Shown here: positions 35,732-44,800 of the stretch, in pieces
How the letters are laid out: each line of letters opens with the position of its first letter
Numbering within the stretch: the first letter of the stretch is position 1
DNA from: an uncultured Eubacteriales bacterium
Lineage (GTDB): Bacteria; Bacillota; Clostridia; Oscillospirales; CAG-272
Assembly: GCA_958352145.1 (NCBI GenBank)
Contig: CATWNM010000012.1
Coordinates: 1 to 56,776, forward strand
Reading direction: 5' to 3'
Length of the DNA: 56,776 bases
Program-made: the position numbers and the translations under genes
Notes under the pieces: generated by a model
The model's input: only the letters and a program-made list of their open reading frames with translations
What the model was told of the DNA's origin: nothing
Database searches by the model: none

Positions 35732-36286
35732 TCAATTTTTAATCATCGTGATAGCGTTGTCGGCCAGCACCAGCAGTTCCGGGACATAATATAACAAAAG
35801 GAAACACAGGATCACGCACAGCGCAAGCGTAATCAACAGCATGGCAAAGCCGCCCTTGACCGGTTTGAACCGCTTGTCCGCAATGTATTTGTCGCTTTCG
35901 CGCAGAAAGAAACGCGCGGTGCGCGTCTGGCCGTCGTTTTCGTTTGAATCTTCGGTCACCACGTATTTTGAAAGCACACTCGGCCGACGGAGGTTTTTGC
36001 GGATCAGCCGCTTGTCGCACCCGATTTCTCCCAGCGTTTTCGCATTTTCCGGTGCGAATGCGCCCGCTTTATACAGACGGCGCACCGGCCTGCCCAAAAA
36101 ATCGCTGGAATAATAGGTCGCAATCGCGGCGATAAAGATGCCGCCGCAGATGCCGATGATTAAATAGGGCAAAAAACGTTCTATTTCCGTACCATTAAAG
36201 TTTTGCAGGATAGCGAGATCCGGAGAAAAATATTTGTAATAAAAATATTCCCGAATTTCCTCCAGCATCGCTGAAAAATCCGACAT
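35732..36286 (-). CDS. Membrane protein of unknown function
   Basis: A 184-residue protein with two clear hydrophobic helices, at about residues 38-60 (FLPYLIIGICGGIFIAAIATYY) and 148-175 (FAMLLITLALCVILCFLLLYYVPELLVLA), and a polar loop of about 85 residues between them that is rich in Arg and Lys and so likely cytoplasmic. No family recognised. It lies between parB and the MORN gene on the same strand, 13 bases from the latter, so these two membrane proteins probably form a unit. AAAGGAGGAAAA precedes the start. Confidence 0.75.
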   Translation of the reverse strand: MSDFSAMLEEIREYFYYKYFSPDLAILQNFNGTEIERFLPYLIIGICGGIFIAAIATYYSSDFLGRPVRRLYKAGAFAPENAKTLGEIGCDKRLIRKNLRRPSVLSKYVVTEDSNENDGQTRTARFFLRESDKYIADKRFKPVKGGFAMLLITLALCVILCFLLLYYVPELLVLADNAITMIKN

Positions 36287-36326
36287 GGCTTTTCCTCCTT
36301 TGTTCTTAAGACTGCGGCAGCGGCCG

Positions 36327-36368
36327 AAAACCGGCGGCGCGCGTTGCTTTTTGGGCGCTGCCGGTTTT
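36327..36368. terminator. Hairpin between parB and the membrane-protein gene
   Basis: AAAACCGGCGGCGC (36327-36340) pairs with GCGCTGCCGGTTTT (36355-36368) with one G-U pair; T runs on both sides. It probably ends most parAB transcripts. Confidence 0.6.
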
Positions 36369-36411
36369 TTGGACGGCGGACATGGGATCGCGCCGCCCGG
36401 ACTTTTTTGTC

Positions 36412-37290
36412 TTATTGTTCAATGATTTCCTCTCCGCAGAGCTTGCGGAGCAGAATTTCCAGATCTTCATCATCTTCAAAGGAGACCTGGACGGATTTTG
36501 CGCTTCCTTTGCGGTTGATCCGCACGCGGCGGCCAAGCAAATCCATTGCGCGGCGTTCCAGTTCGGCGTAATAATCGATTTTGAGCCCCAGTTCGGGAAC
36601 CGGATCTTCTTCTTTTCGGGTCAATAGATTTTCTTTTTTGACCAGTTCCTCTGCGGCGCGGACCGAAAGCCCGCCCGCGGCGATCTTTGCGGCGACGGCT
36701 GGTTCTTTTTCGCGGTCCTTTAAAGCGAGCAGCGCGCGCGCGTGCCCGGCGGAGAGTTCCCCTGTTCCGAGCATAGCCAAAACGCCGTCGGACAAATCCA
36801 AAAGGCGCAGCGCGTTGGTGATCGTGCTTCTTCCCTTGCCGACCTTTTGCGAAACTTCTTCCTGGGTGAGACCATAACTGCCGATCAGCGCGCGATAGGC
36901 CTGTGCTTCTTCGATCGGGTTCAGATTTTCCCGCTGAATATTTTCGATCAGAGAGATTTGCGCGGTTTCCAGATCGCTTTTATCTAAAATAATCACCGGA
37001 ATTTCGGTCAGACCGGCCATTTTGGAGGCACGGAAACGGCGCTCTCCTGCAATGATCTGATAATGGCCGTCGGCGATTTCCCGTACGAGAATGGGCTGCA
37101 ATACGCCGTGCGCAGCGATCGAGTCGGCCAGTTCGGCTAGCGCTTCCCCTTCAAAAATTTTTCGCGGCTGGTCCGCTTTTGGCTCGATCAGAGAAAGGCG
37201 CAGTTTTGTGAGATTGCCGCGCTCGTCTACTGTATTGTCATAAAATATATTGTCAAATCCTTTGCCAAGGCCGGACGGCTTTTTTGCCAT
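36412..37290 (-). CDS. parB: Chromosome-partitioning protein ParB (Spo0J)
   Basis: ParB binds parS, spreads by CTP-dependent clamping and recruits SMC and ParA for origin segregation. The 292 residues begin MAKKPSGLGKGFDNIF, then the CTPase/N-terminal domain with GERRFRASKMAGL near residue 81 and ENIQRENLNPIEEAQAY, the helix-turn-helix LTQEEVSQKVGKGRSTITNALRLL and a C-terminal dimerisation part. It is downstream of parA with a 77-base gap that holds a small hairpin (GCCCGGCT/AGCCGGGC). Confidence 0.95.
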   Translation of the reverse strand: MAKKPSGLGKGFDNIFYDNTVDERGNLTKLRLSLIEPKADQPRKIFEGEALAELADSIAAHGVLQPILVREIADGHYQIIAGERRFRASKMAGLTEIPVIILDKSDLETAQISLIENIQRENLNPIEEAQAYRALIGSYGLTQEEVSQKVGKGRSTITNALRLLDLSDGVLAMLGTGELSAGHARALLALKDREKEPAVAAKIAAGGLSVRAAEELVKKENLLTRKEEDPVPELGLKIDYYAELERRAMDLLGRRVRINRKGSAKSVQVSFEDDEDLEILLRKLCGEEIIEQ

Positions 37291-37367
37291 AATATCCCCC
37301 TAAGCCCGGCTTATCCATTGTTTTTCGTCCAGCCGGGCGCTGTTTTTTCGTATTTTACTGCTTGTGT

Positions 37368-38129
37368 TTAAATTCGGTCGATCAGTTCTTTGGCAACTTC
37401 CAAATATTCGGCCGCGCCTCTCGAAGTTTTGTCATGATAGTATACGGGCGTGCCAAAGCCTGGCGCTTCGCTGAGCTTGACATTTCGGGAGACCGGCGTT
37501 TTAAAGAGTTTATCAGAATAATATTTTTTCAATTCAGAAATCACCTGCATCGTCAAGATCAGGCGGCCGTTGAACATAGTAATCAAAATTCCGCAGATTT
37601 CCAGTTCAGGGTTATAAAGCTGCTTGATTTTGCGTATGGTCAGCATCAGCTGAGAAAGGCCCTCGAGCGCATAATATTCGCACTGCATCGGAATAATCAC
37701 CGCATCTGCGGCTGCCAGCGCATTCACCGTAATCATGCCAAGCGACGGCGGACAGTCTATAAATATGTAGTCATAGCTGTCCTTGAGCGCGGCAAGCTGT
37801 TTTTTTAGGCGGTATTCCCTATTATCCAGTTGATACAGGTCAAATTCAGCGCCCGCCAGTGAAATATTGGACGGGATCACCGAGAGATTTTTGAATTCCG
37901 TCTGGATCACGGCCTTTTCGGCCTCCACTTCATCGATCAAAATTTCATAAGAAGTGGCTTTCAGATTCTTTTTATTGATGCCCACGCCGCTGGTGGTATT
38001 TCCCTGCGGGTCGAGATCGATCAGCAGGACCTTTTTGCCTAAGATTCCCGCGGATGCGGCAATGTTTACAGCCGAGGTGGTTTTGCCCACGCCGCCCTTT
38101 TGGTTGGCAAAGGCGATGATTTTTCCCAT
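37368..38129 (-). CDS. parA: Chromosome-partitioning ATPase ParA (Soj)
   Basis: A 253-residue deviant-Walker ATPase that works with ParB on origin segregation and, in Bacillus, regulates DnaA. Deviant Walker A KGGVGKTT at residues 11-18, Walker A' VLLIDLDPQGNTTS, Walker B YIFIDCPPSLGMIT. The start at 38129 (MGKIIAFANQ) follows TGGAGGAAAG; a 7-codon longer reading from 38150 would place that site inside the gene. Its promoter lies at 38222-38250, and two parS sites 55-130 bases further upstream. Confidence 0.95.
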   Translation of the reverse strand: MGKIIAFANQKGGVGKTTSAVNIAASAGILGKKVLLIDLDPQGNTTSGVGINKKNLKATSYEILIDEVEAEKAVIQTEFKNLSVIPSNISLAGAEFDLYQLDNREYRLKKQLAALKDSYDYIFIDCPPSLGMITVNALAAADAVIIPMQCEYYALEGLSQLMLTIRKIKQLYNPELEICGILITMFNGRLILTMQVISELKKYYSDKLFKTPVSRNVKLSEAPGFGTPVYYHDKTSRGAAEYLEVAKELIDRI

Positions 38130-38221
38130 ACTTTCCTCCAAAATGTGCATAAACGAAGCTGTCTAAGGTTTTCCCGGTTGTCGGAGCCGCAAACCAAAAT
38201 GCTGTCTGCGACCCATATGCT

Positions 38222-38250
38222 ATTATAGCATCAAATCCGTGCTAAGTCAA
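38222..38250 (-). promoter_or_regulatory. Promoter of parAB
   Basis: On the minus strand TTGACT (complement of 38245-38250), 17 bases, TATAAT (complement of 38222-38227). Confidence 0.75.
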
Positions 38251-38305
38251 CCGGCAAACAGGCAAAGCGGCGTATTTCACATAAAAAACACATGCGGTTT
38301 GAAAA

Positions 38306-38321
38306 TGTTTCACGTGAAACG
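38306..38321. promoter_or_regulatory. parS: parS site 1
   Basis: TGTTTCACGTGAAACG: 15 of the 16 bases of the Bacillus parS consensus TGTTTCACGTGAAACA. Bound by ParB. Confidence 0.93.
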
Positions 38322-38362
38322 TCAAGGAGCCCGGTGTCCAAACCCAGAAATCGCAGGCGGAT

Positions 38363-38378
38363 TGTTTCACGTGAAACA
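38363..38378. promoter_or_regulatory. parS: parS site 2
   Basis: TGTTTCACGTGAAACA, a perfect 16-base parS palindrome 57 bases from the first site. Confidence 0.95.
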
Positions 38379-39012
38379 ATGAAAAGTACAAGATGTTGTT
38401 TTAAATTCCGGTCTGTTCAACTATATCTAGTAACAAAGACAAAAAATCGCGAGCACATCACGCGTTTCTGTGCGTGTTGGCTTTCCCCGTTTGCTGTGCA
38501 GAGGGATTTGCGGTTTTTTCTGAAGAAGATGCACTGGGATGCGCAATTTTAACTTTGGAAGCTGTGGAAAATTTTGCTGTTCCTAAACAGAAAAAACATA
38601 TATAATAGGAAGATTTTAGGCAAGGCATTTTTCACCGGCTTCCTTTACGCAGTTTGCGCGAAAAAAGACGAAAATCCGGGATGTCGGCGGGCGCATATAT
38701 TTAATGTATAGAAACAAATACATAAAACAGGCAGGATAGAATAAGCAGGAACCTCGGCTTTTGTCCGGTGGCCGGTGGTGAAAAAACCTTCGCCTTTGCA
38801 GCGGGTGCGCGCCGGACAAAATTTGACTTTTGAAAGTGAAAAAAGCAAGTGACTGCGGTGCTTTTCGCCATTTTGTTTTCCATGCGGCGCGTGCGGAAGT
38901 CCTATAAAAAATATGAAAAATTTTCATGCGCGGCGCATAAAAATCGAAAAACCGGGCAATCCTTTTTGCAGCACGGGAGAATATTGACAATGTGAAGATT
39001 TGCAAAAAAGTG
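38379..39012. other. Long gene-free region downstream of parS
   Basis: About 630 bases without a convincing gene. There is a TATATAAT-type box near 38601 without a clear -35 and a few short inverted repeats, for example around 38700-38725. The open frames here lack ribosome sites and read as low-complexity shadows. It could hold an untranslated RNA, but I recognise none. Confidence 0.4.
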
Positions 39013-39041
39013 TTGACAAAGGAGGAAGTGTGTGCTAACAT
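39013..39041 (+). promoter_or_regulatory. Promoter of the SleB-like gene
   Basis: TTGACA (39013-39018), 17 bases, TAACAT (39036-39041). It gives a leader of about 120 bases before the start at 39167; no known riboswitch was recognised in it. Confidence 0.6.
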
Positions 39042-39166
39042 GTAACATGTTTTCGTCAGGGTTTCCGAGAAACGGCTGCTCGCCGCTTTGGAAATCATAC
39101 AAAATGACAAAACGCTCTGCCCTGCGGCAGAAAAGGAAGGCCCTATATTTTGAAAGGAGATGCAAG

Positions 39167-40009
39167 ATGAATCTATGCAGGAAGGCTGCGCTGCTCTTTA
39201 CTCTGGCAGCGCTCTCTGTAATGCTGATGTCATTTACTTGCGCGGCCTCGGAAAATACCGGTGATTCCATTGATCTTTATGTGAACAGCGTGCCTGTGGA
39301 GGGCGCCATGCTGGTAAATGGTACGGCTTACGCTCCCTATCGCATTCTGATCAGCGCAATTGATCCTGCGGCGGCTTATGATTGGGACGGGTATACCCGC
39401 GCGTCAATCGCCTCCGGCGAAGGGATCGAGATCCGCGCCTACGCGGATGAGCATTACATCGAAGCCAACGAAAGAGTATTGTATAACGAAACGGCAAAAA
39501 ATCTGACAATCGAGGACGTATTGTACATTCCGATCCGTTCTGCGGCGCGCGCCTACTCGCTGAACTGCGAGTGGAGCGCAAAGGAACGCGCCGTTTATCT
39601 GAACGGCGAGGCTGAGCCGATTCTCAGCGGCGATGAATACTATGACCAGGATGTTCTCTATTGGCTCTCCCGGATCATTTCGGCTGAAAGCCGCGGTGAG
39701 CCCATGCTTGGGCAGATCGCCGTGGGGAATGTCGTTTTGAACCGTACAGAGGACGGTTCTTTCCCGGATACGGTTTACGGCGTCATTTTCGACCGCAAGA
39801 ACGGGACGCAGTTTTCGCCGGTGTCGAGCGGCACGATCTATAATGATCCGACCGAGGACGCCGTGCGCGCCGCCAAGATCGTGCTGGAAGGCGTCGAGGT
39901 CGTGGAAGACGCGCTGTTCTTCTGCGCGAACCGTGTGAACAGCGGAAGCTGGATGGCCCAGAACCGCGAGTATGTCGAGACGATCGGCAATCACGTGTTT
40001 TACGCCTGA
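39167..40009 (+). CDS. SleB-type cell-wall hydrolase with stalk domain
   Basis: A 280-residue exported protein. After a signal peptide (MNLCRKAALLFTLAALSVMLMSFTCAA) comes a copper-amine-oxidase N-terminal-like stalk domain at about 30-150 (LVNGTAYAPYRILISAI, YIPIRSAARAYSLNCEWSAKERAVYLNG), then a SleB hydrolase domain at about 160-280 (LSRIISAESRGEPMLGQIAVGNVVLNR, FSPVSSGTIYNDP, ANRVNSGSW). SleB domains cleave spore-cortex or vegetative peptidoglycan; the Glu in SAESRGE is the likely catalytic acid. The stalk suggests wall binding. The start at 39167 follows AAAGGAGATG; longer reading from 39032 crosses the promoter. Likely used in spore germination or wall turnover. Confidence 0.88.
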   Translation: MNLCRKAALLFTLAALSVMLMSFTCAASENTGDSIDLYVNSVPVEGAMLVNGTAYAPYRILISAIDPAAAYDWDGYTRASIASGEGIEIRAYADEHYIEANERVLYNETAKNLTIEDVLYIPIRSAARAYSLNCEWSAKERAVYLNGEAEPILSGDEYYDQDVLYWLSRIISAESRGEPMLGQIAVGNVVLNRTEDGSFPDTVYGVIFDRKNGTQFSPVSSGTIYNDPTEDAVRAAKIVLEGVEVVEDALFFCANRVNSGSWMAQNREYVETIGNHVFYA

Positions 40010-40127
40010 GCACGCCGGCAATTCCTTCGCCCGCACTTGCTGAATCCTGCGCGCCGCGGCTGCGCGGCTCACCGGTAAATTGCAGGAGAACGGCGTGCGG
40101 CGAAGCATCCTCGTGCATATCGTAAAG

Positions 40128-40165
40128 AGCGCGGCAAAGCGAAATTTTCGCTTTGCCGCGCTTTC
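40128..40165 (+). terminator. Terminator after the SleB-like gene
   Basis: A perfect 17-bp stem AGCGCGGCAAAGCGAAA (40128-40144) with 40146-40162, followed by TTCTTT. Confidence 0.7.
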
Positions 40166-40195
40166 TTTGCGGGAAAGCGCCGGCGCGGCTTGCGG

Positions 40196-40224
40196 TTGAC
40201 AAGCGCGCCGCGGCGGTGTATAAT
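40196..40224 (+). promoter_or_regulatory. Consensus promoter of hisS
   Basis: TTGACA (40196-40201), 17 bases, TATAAT (40219-40224): full consensus in both boxes. The leader to 40299 is too short for a T-box element and none is seen. Confidence 0.9.
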
Positions 40225-40298
40225 GGTGCATAAATTCATCCGGTATTGCCGGAAACCGCACGCGCCGCGTGCGGCTTTACAGAACAAAGGAGACTGAC

Positions 40299-41636
40299 AT
40301 GACTGACAAGACGGAGCCGCGCGCGCTTCAGGGCGCGATGGAACTGCTTCCCAAGGATCAGATTTTATTCAACCGCATGTACGATACCATTCGCAGCGTA
40401 TACGAACAGTTTGGCTTTTTGCCGCTGGATACGCCGGTGATCGAATATTCCGCCGTGCTGCTCGCCAAAGCGGGCGGCGAGACCGAAAAGCAAATCTACC
40501 GCTTTACGAAGGGGGACAGCGATCTTTCGCTCCGCTTTGATCTGACCGTGCCGCTGGCGCGGTATGTCGCGCAGCATAAGGAGGAACTCGTTTTTCCGTT
40601 CAAGCGCTATCAGATGGGCAAGTCTTTTCGCGGGGAGCGCCCGCAGAAAGGGCGTTTCCGCGAATTTTATCAATGCGATATCGACGTGATTGGCCCGGGA
40701 GAACTCGACCCGATGTATGAGGCGGAGATGCCCGCCGTGATTTATCAGGTGTTCAAAAAGCTGAACCTCGGCCGGTTCGTTATCCGCGTCAACAATCGCC
40801 GGATCTTGAACGGATTCTTTGAAACGCTCGGGCTCGAAGACCGGATCGCGGGCATTCTGCGCGCCGTGGACAAGCTGGAGAAGATCGGCGCGGAAAAGGT
40901 GCGCGCAGAGCTTCTTGAGTTGTCGGTGTCTGCGGATGCGGCCGGTCGTATCCTTGATTTCGTCGGCATTCGCGGTTGCAGCGGCGCGGTGATCGCCGCG
41001 CTGCGCGGGCTCGGAATCGAAAACGAAACGTTCCGCACGGGCGTGGACGAGCTTGAAACCGTTTTAAGATGTGCCGTTTCCTATGGCGTTCCGGAGGAAA
41101 ATCTGATGGCCGACCTGACCATCGCGCGCGGGCTGGACTATTATACCGGTACGGTGTACGAAACGATGCTGACCGACTATCCGTCGCTCGGCAGCGTTTG
41201 CTCGGGCGGCCGCTACGACGATCTGACCGGGTTTTACACGGACGACCGGCTGCCCGGCGTGGGCGTTTCGATCGGCCTTACCCGCCTGTTTTCTCAGATG
41301 AAGAGCGAAAATCTGTTTCCGGATCAAAAACCGGCGCTTGTGGACGTGCTGGTCGTTCCAATGGCTGCGGCGCACCGGCCGGCAGCGCTTGCTGCGTCGG
41401 CCGCGCTGCGCGCAGCGGGATTGAACGCCGACGTTTATTGGCTGGATCGCGGAATCAAACCCAAAATGAAGTTTGCCAACCGCAGCGGGATCCCGTATGT
41501 CGCGCTGATCGGGGACAGCGAAGCGCAAAGCGGGCTGGTCGCGCTGAAAAATATGGAGACTGGGGAACAGATGCTTCTTACGCCTGCGGAGGCTGCGGAG
41601 CAGCTTCTGCGTGCGCTTGCGGACAAGCCGCGCTGA
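40299..41636 (+). CDS. hisS: Histidine-tRNA ligase
   Basis: Charges tRNA-His with histidine. The 445 residues show class II motif 2 (SFRGERPQKGRFREFYQCD), the histidine-binding loop IARGLDYYTG, motif 3 (GVGVSIGLTRLF) and a complete C-terminal anticodon-binding domain (DVLVVPMAA...LNADVYWLDRGIKPKMKFANRSGIPYVALIGDSE). The presence of the anticodon domain argues for a true synthetase rather than the HisZ regulatory paralogue. The start at 40299 follows AAAGGAGA; a 10-codon longer frame from 40269 is less likely. It is monocistronic. Confidence 0.93.
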   Translation: MTDKTEPRALQGAMELLPKDQILFNRMYDTIRSVYEQFGFLPLDTPVIEYSAVLLAKAGGETEKQIYRFTKGDSDLSLRFDLTVPLARYVAQHKEELVFPFKRYQMGKSFRGERPQKGRFREFYQCDIDVIGPGELDPMYEAEMPAVIYQVFKKLNLGRFVIRVNNRRILNGFFETLGLEDRIAGILRAVDKLEKIGAEKVRAELLELSVSADAAGRILDFVGIRGCSGAVIAALRGLGIENETFRTGVDELETVLRCAVSYGVPEENLMADLTIARGLDYYTGTVYETMLTDYPSLGSVCSGGRYDDLTGFYTDDRLPGVGVSIGLTRLFSQMKSENLFPDQKPALVDVLVVPMAAAHRPAALAASAALRAAGLNADVYWLDRGIKPKMKFANRSGIPYVALIGDSEAQSGLVALKNMETGEQMLLTPAEAAEQLLRALADKPR

Positions 41637-41732
41637 GCGGCCTGTCCTGCGGAAACTGTTCGCCCGCCGGCTTCAAAAGTGTTATTAAAGTGAGTTTAAT
41701 ATTACAGTTTACTGACATTTGGAGGAAAAATA

Positions 41733-41761
41733 TTGAAAAGGCCGCGCGTTCGCGCTAAGAT
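41733..41761 (+). promoter_or_regulatory. Promoter of the 1090-residue SLH protein
   Basis: TTGAAA (41733-41738), 17 bases, TAAGAT (41756-41761); the leader is about 70 bases. Confidence 0.45.
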
Positions 41762-41840
41762 AACATCAGGATATACTCCGTGCAAGGGTCGTTTCGGCCT
41801 GAAAACGGGATTTTAAGATGATGAAGAGGAGAACGGGAAC

Positions 41841-44800
41841 ATGAGAAATTTGAAAAAATTTCTTGCTCTTGTAATGGCCGTGCTGATGCTCTTTGGTATG
41901 GCGGCCATTCCGACGGGCGCGGCGGAGGACGCCGATTCGGATTATCTCGAAGCGGCGCAGCAGCTGGCGGCGCTTTCGATCATGAAGGGCGATCAAAACG
42001 GCAATTTGAATCTTTCAAACGGCGTGACCCGGTATCAGGCTGCGCTGTTCTTCGTACAGGCCTTGACGGGCAGGACCGAGGTCAGCGTCTGGAATGCGGA
42101 GAAAAAGAGTACGATTTTCAGCGACGTTCCGGAATATGGTACGGCGATCGACTATGCATACAGCATCCAGCTGATTCTTGGCCGGGGCGACGGCATTTAT
42201 GGCTACAACGACCCGATTCTTTATCAGGATATGCTGGTCATGGCCGTCCGCGCGCTCGGCTATGAGACGGCCAATATGGCTTACCCCAATGCGTATATCC
42301 TTGCGGCGCAGACACTTGGCCTGACCGAGGACATAGACAACGTCAACTTCAAGGCGCAGCTTACGCGCGGAGAGACGGCGCAGATCATCTGGAACATGCT
42401 CAACACTGAGGTTGCGTATATCGACCCGCTGACGAACGAACTGATCTATCCGGGGCAGGAGGATACCTCTCCCTACGGCATGCTGATCGGTGCGGGCAAG
42501 ATCGAGCGCGTGATTCTGCTTGAAAAGGCGGGTTACGCTAGCGGCAAGATCGAGGCAACCGTCCTTTCGTTCACCGAAGCGAAAGACAAAGACGACATCG
42601 ATACGGTGGAGATCGAGTACGTCTATAAAAAGGACGGCACGGCCGTTACCGAGACGGTTGAAGTGGCGGCGGCGGATCTTGGCATCGACGCGGACACGCC
42701 GAAAATTGAGTATCTTGGACTGCCGCTGACCATTTTTGTCAACTGCGCGATCGACGATTTCGCGTCGAAGTATGACCTTGACGAGGACGACCGCCGGGCG
42801 TCAGTTGTCTTCACCAACCGCGAGTCGCTGAGCACGGTGGAAAATTTGGGCGACGCGGGCAACATCCGCTATTTGGACGACAGTTCGGGCTCCGTGCAGC
42901 TTTCGGGCACAAAGTACGCGCTGAACAAATACGATCTGTGCGTGTATACGTTCGACGAAGACGGCTGGACGGCCAGTACGTCGGCCAAAAACGATTTTCT
43001 CGACAACTTCCTGTATGACAGCAAGAGCGGCTACGAGGATGCTTTGAATTCCTACGGCTCGGTCCGGTATATCGTCCGCGGAGACGGAAAGGACGAGGAA
43101 AAGACGCTGCACATCTATTACATGCCTTACGAGTTCGGCCAGTATTTTGTGCGTGAGCTTCGGGACGCCTCGACGCGGAAGGACGCTGATTTCGTGACCA
43201 TCGGCAGCTACAGCGATACCGCGAAGACCAATCCGGACGGCGTGTCGAGTCATTTTGTGGAAAAGCTGGCCGGAACAAACGTCGATGTGACGAGTTCCAC
43301 TTCGTCCGTGTCGGCCAAAAACGGCGAAAAGGCGAAGTCCGTTCAGCTTGCGGGCAAATCAATCCGCTCGGGCAATTTCATGTTTTATTATTACAACGAG
43401 GCGGACAACATTCTGACGGTCGCCATGAACTGCGGCAGCTTTAAAACCGGCCGGCTCACCGGCACGAGCGCAAGCAGCTATACGCTGAAGATCGACGGAA
43501 CCAATAAGAACGTCGGCTTCAAGGGCGCGTATGTCAGCGATATGCCGGGCTATGACCGAGTTTTGATCGGCGACATCATCGATTCGCTCGAAACAGGCAA
43601 GGACAATGTGCAGTACGTCGAGGTGGACGGCCGGGTGGTTTACTATGAGGAATACTCGGCGGCAAGAAGCGCCTCGGATTATGAATATGCGATCGTTTCG
43701 ATCGACGACGAACCGCTTGCCGGCCTTTTGAATCTTTCCAAGACGCGGTTTGAACGGGATCTCACCTCCGGTTTGTATATCGGTTCCGACGGCAACGTGG
43801 CCATTGCGGTGCTCGATACTGCGACCGGCAAATGGGAGCTTGCGTCGCTGCGCTATATGGAAGCCGGCGGGTATGACAGCCGCGACGACGAATTTGACGT
43901 CAAGGGCGAGTTGTCGGTTCTGGCTGAGTATTATGACCTTATGGGTGCAAATTATACCAAGAAGGGCGATTTTGAAACGCTGTATGAGGCGCTTTCGTCC
44001 GCTTCGGTATTTGTCGTGCGCGGAGAAAAGAACGGCGTTTACGATCTTGCGGAATGGGATGCAGCCGACGGGCTTTTGACTTATGGCACCGGCAAAAACG
44101 GCATCGTGTTCTCCGGCACGGCGAATAAGACCAATCAGATCACGGCGGATGACGACGTAACTGCGGCGCGCGTAACGCTGGACAGCGATACGGTCATCGT
44201 CGTTGCGTCCGGCTCCCGTGTAGGCGTGCGCATCGGTAAGCAGAGCGACGCGAGCAGCGTGGAATATGCGGGCAAGTTCCTCTCGGCAAATTCGGATCTG
44301 ATCGTATTCGTGACCGACAAGACCACGTTCAATCCGGAGACATGGGGACAGGCGATCACCTCGGGCGGGGACGAAACCTGGTATATGGCGACGGTCGATA
44401 CCGAAGTGGAGACCGACGTTGTGAGCCGGGATTCCTGCAACGTTACGGTTACAAATCTGATCGACCTGCGCACGATGAAGACGGTCAAGCAGATTTCTTA
44501 TACGGTGGATTCTGTTAAGGATGCGCCGGTCGATCTGGTCAACGGCGACGTCCTCTATATGAGCGCGCGCGGCGAGGCGGAACTTTATGCCGACGGGCTG
44601 GAGGATGCGTTTGTGGAAGCGGTCAAGACCAACGGTGTGGACAACCGGCAGACCTTTACGAAGGTAAACGTCGATAAGGTCGAATTTATCGACGACTCCA
44701 CGATCCGCATTGATGAACTGCGTCTGGACGGCGTATCGGCGGTCGCGGAAATCAACGCAACGGTTTTGACGCTGGATCTGACCGATTATAATACGCGCAC

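Noticed and set aside
38616..39110. Minus-strand open frame of 164 codons in the gap after parS
   Set aside because: Low complexity, covers the SleB promoter, no ribosome site and no recognisable motif.
39048..39166. Riboswitch (c-di-AMP or c-di-GMP type) before the SleB-like gene
   Set aside because: Such elements often precede wall hydrolases, but I could not find their conserved core bases in this leader.
40225..40298. T-box riboswitch before hisS
   Set aside because: The leader is only about 70 bases and lacks the T-box sequence and antiterminator.
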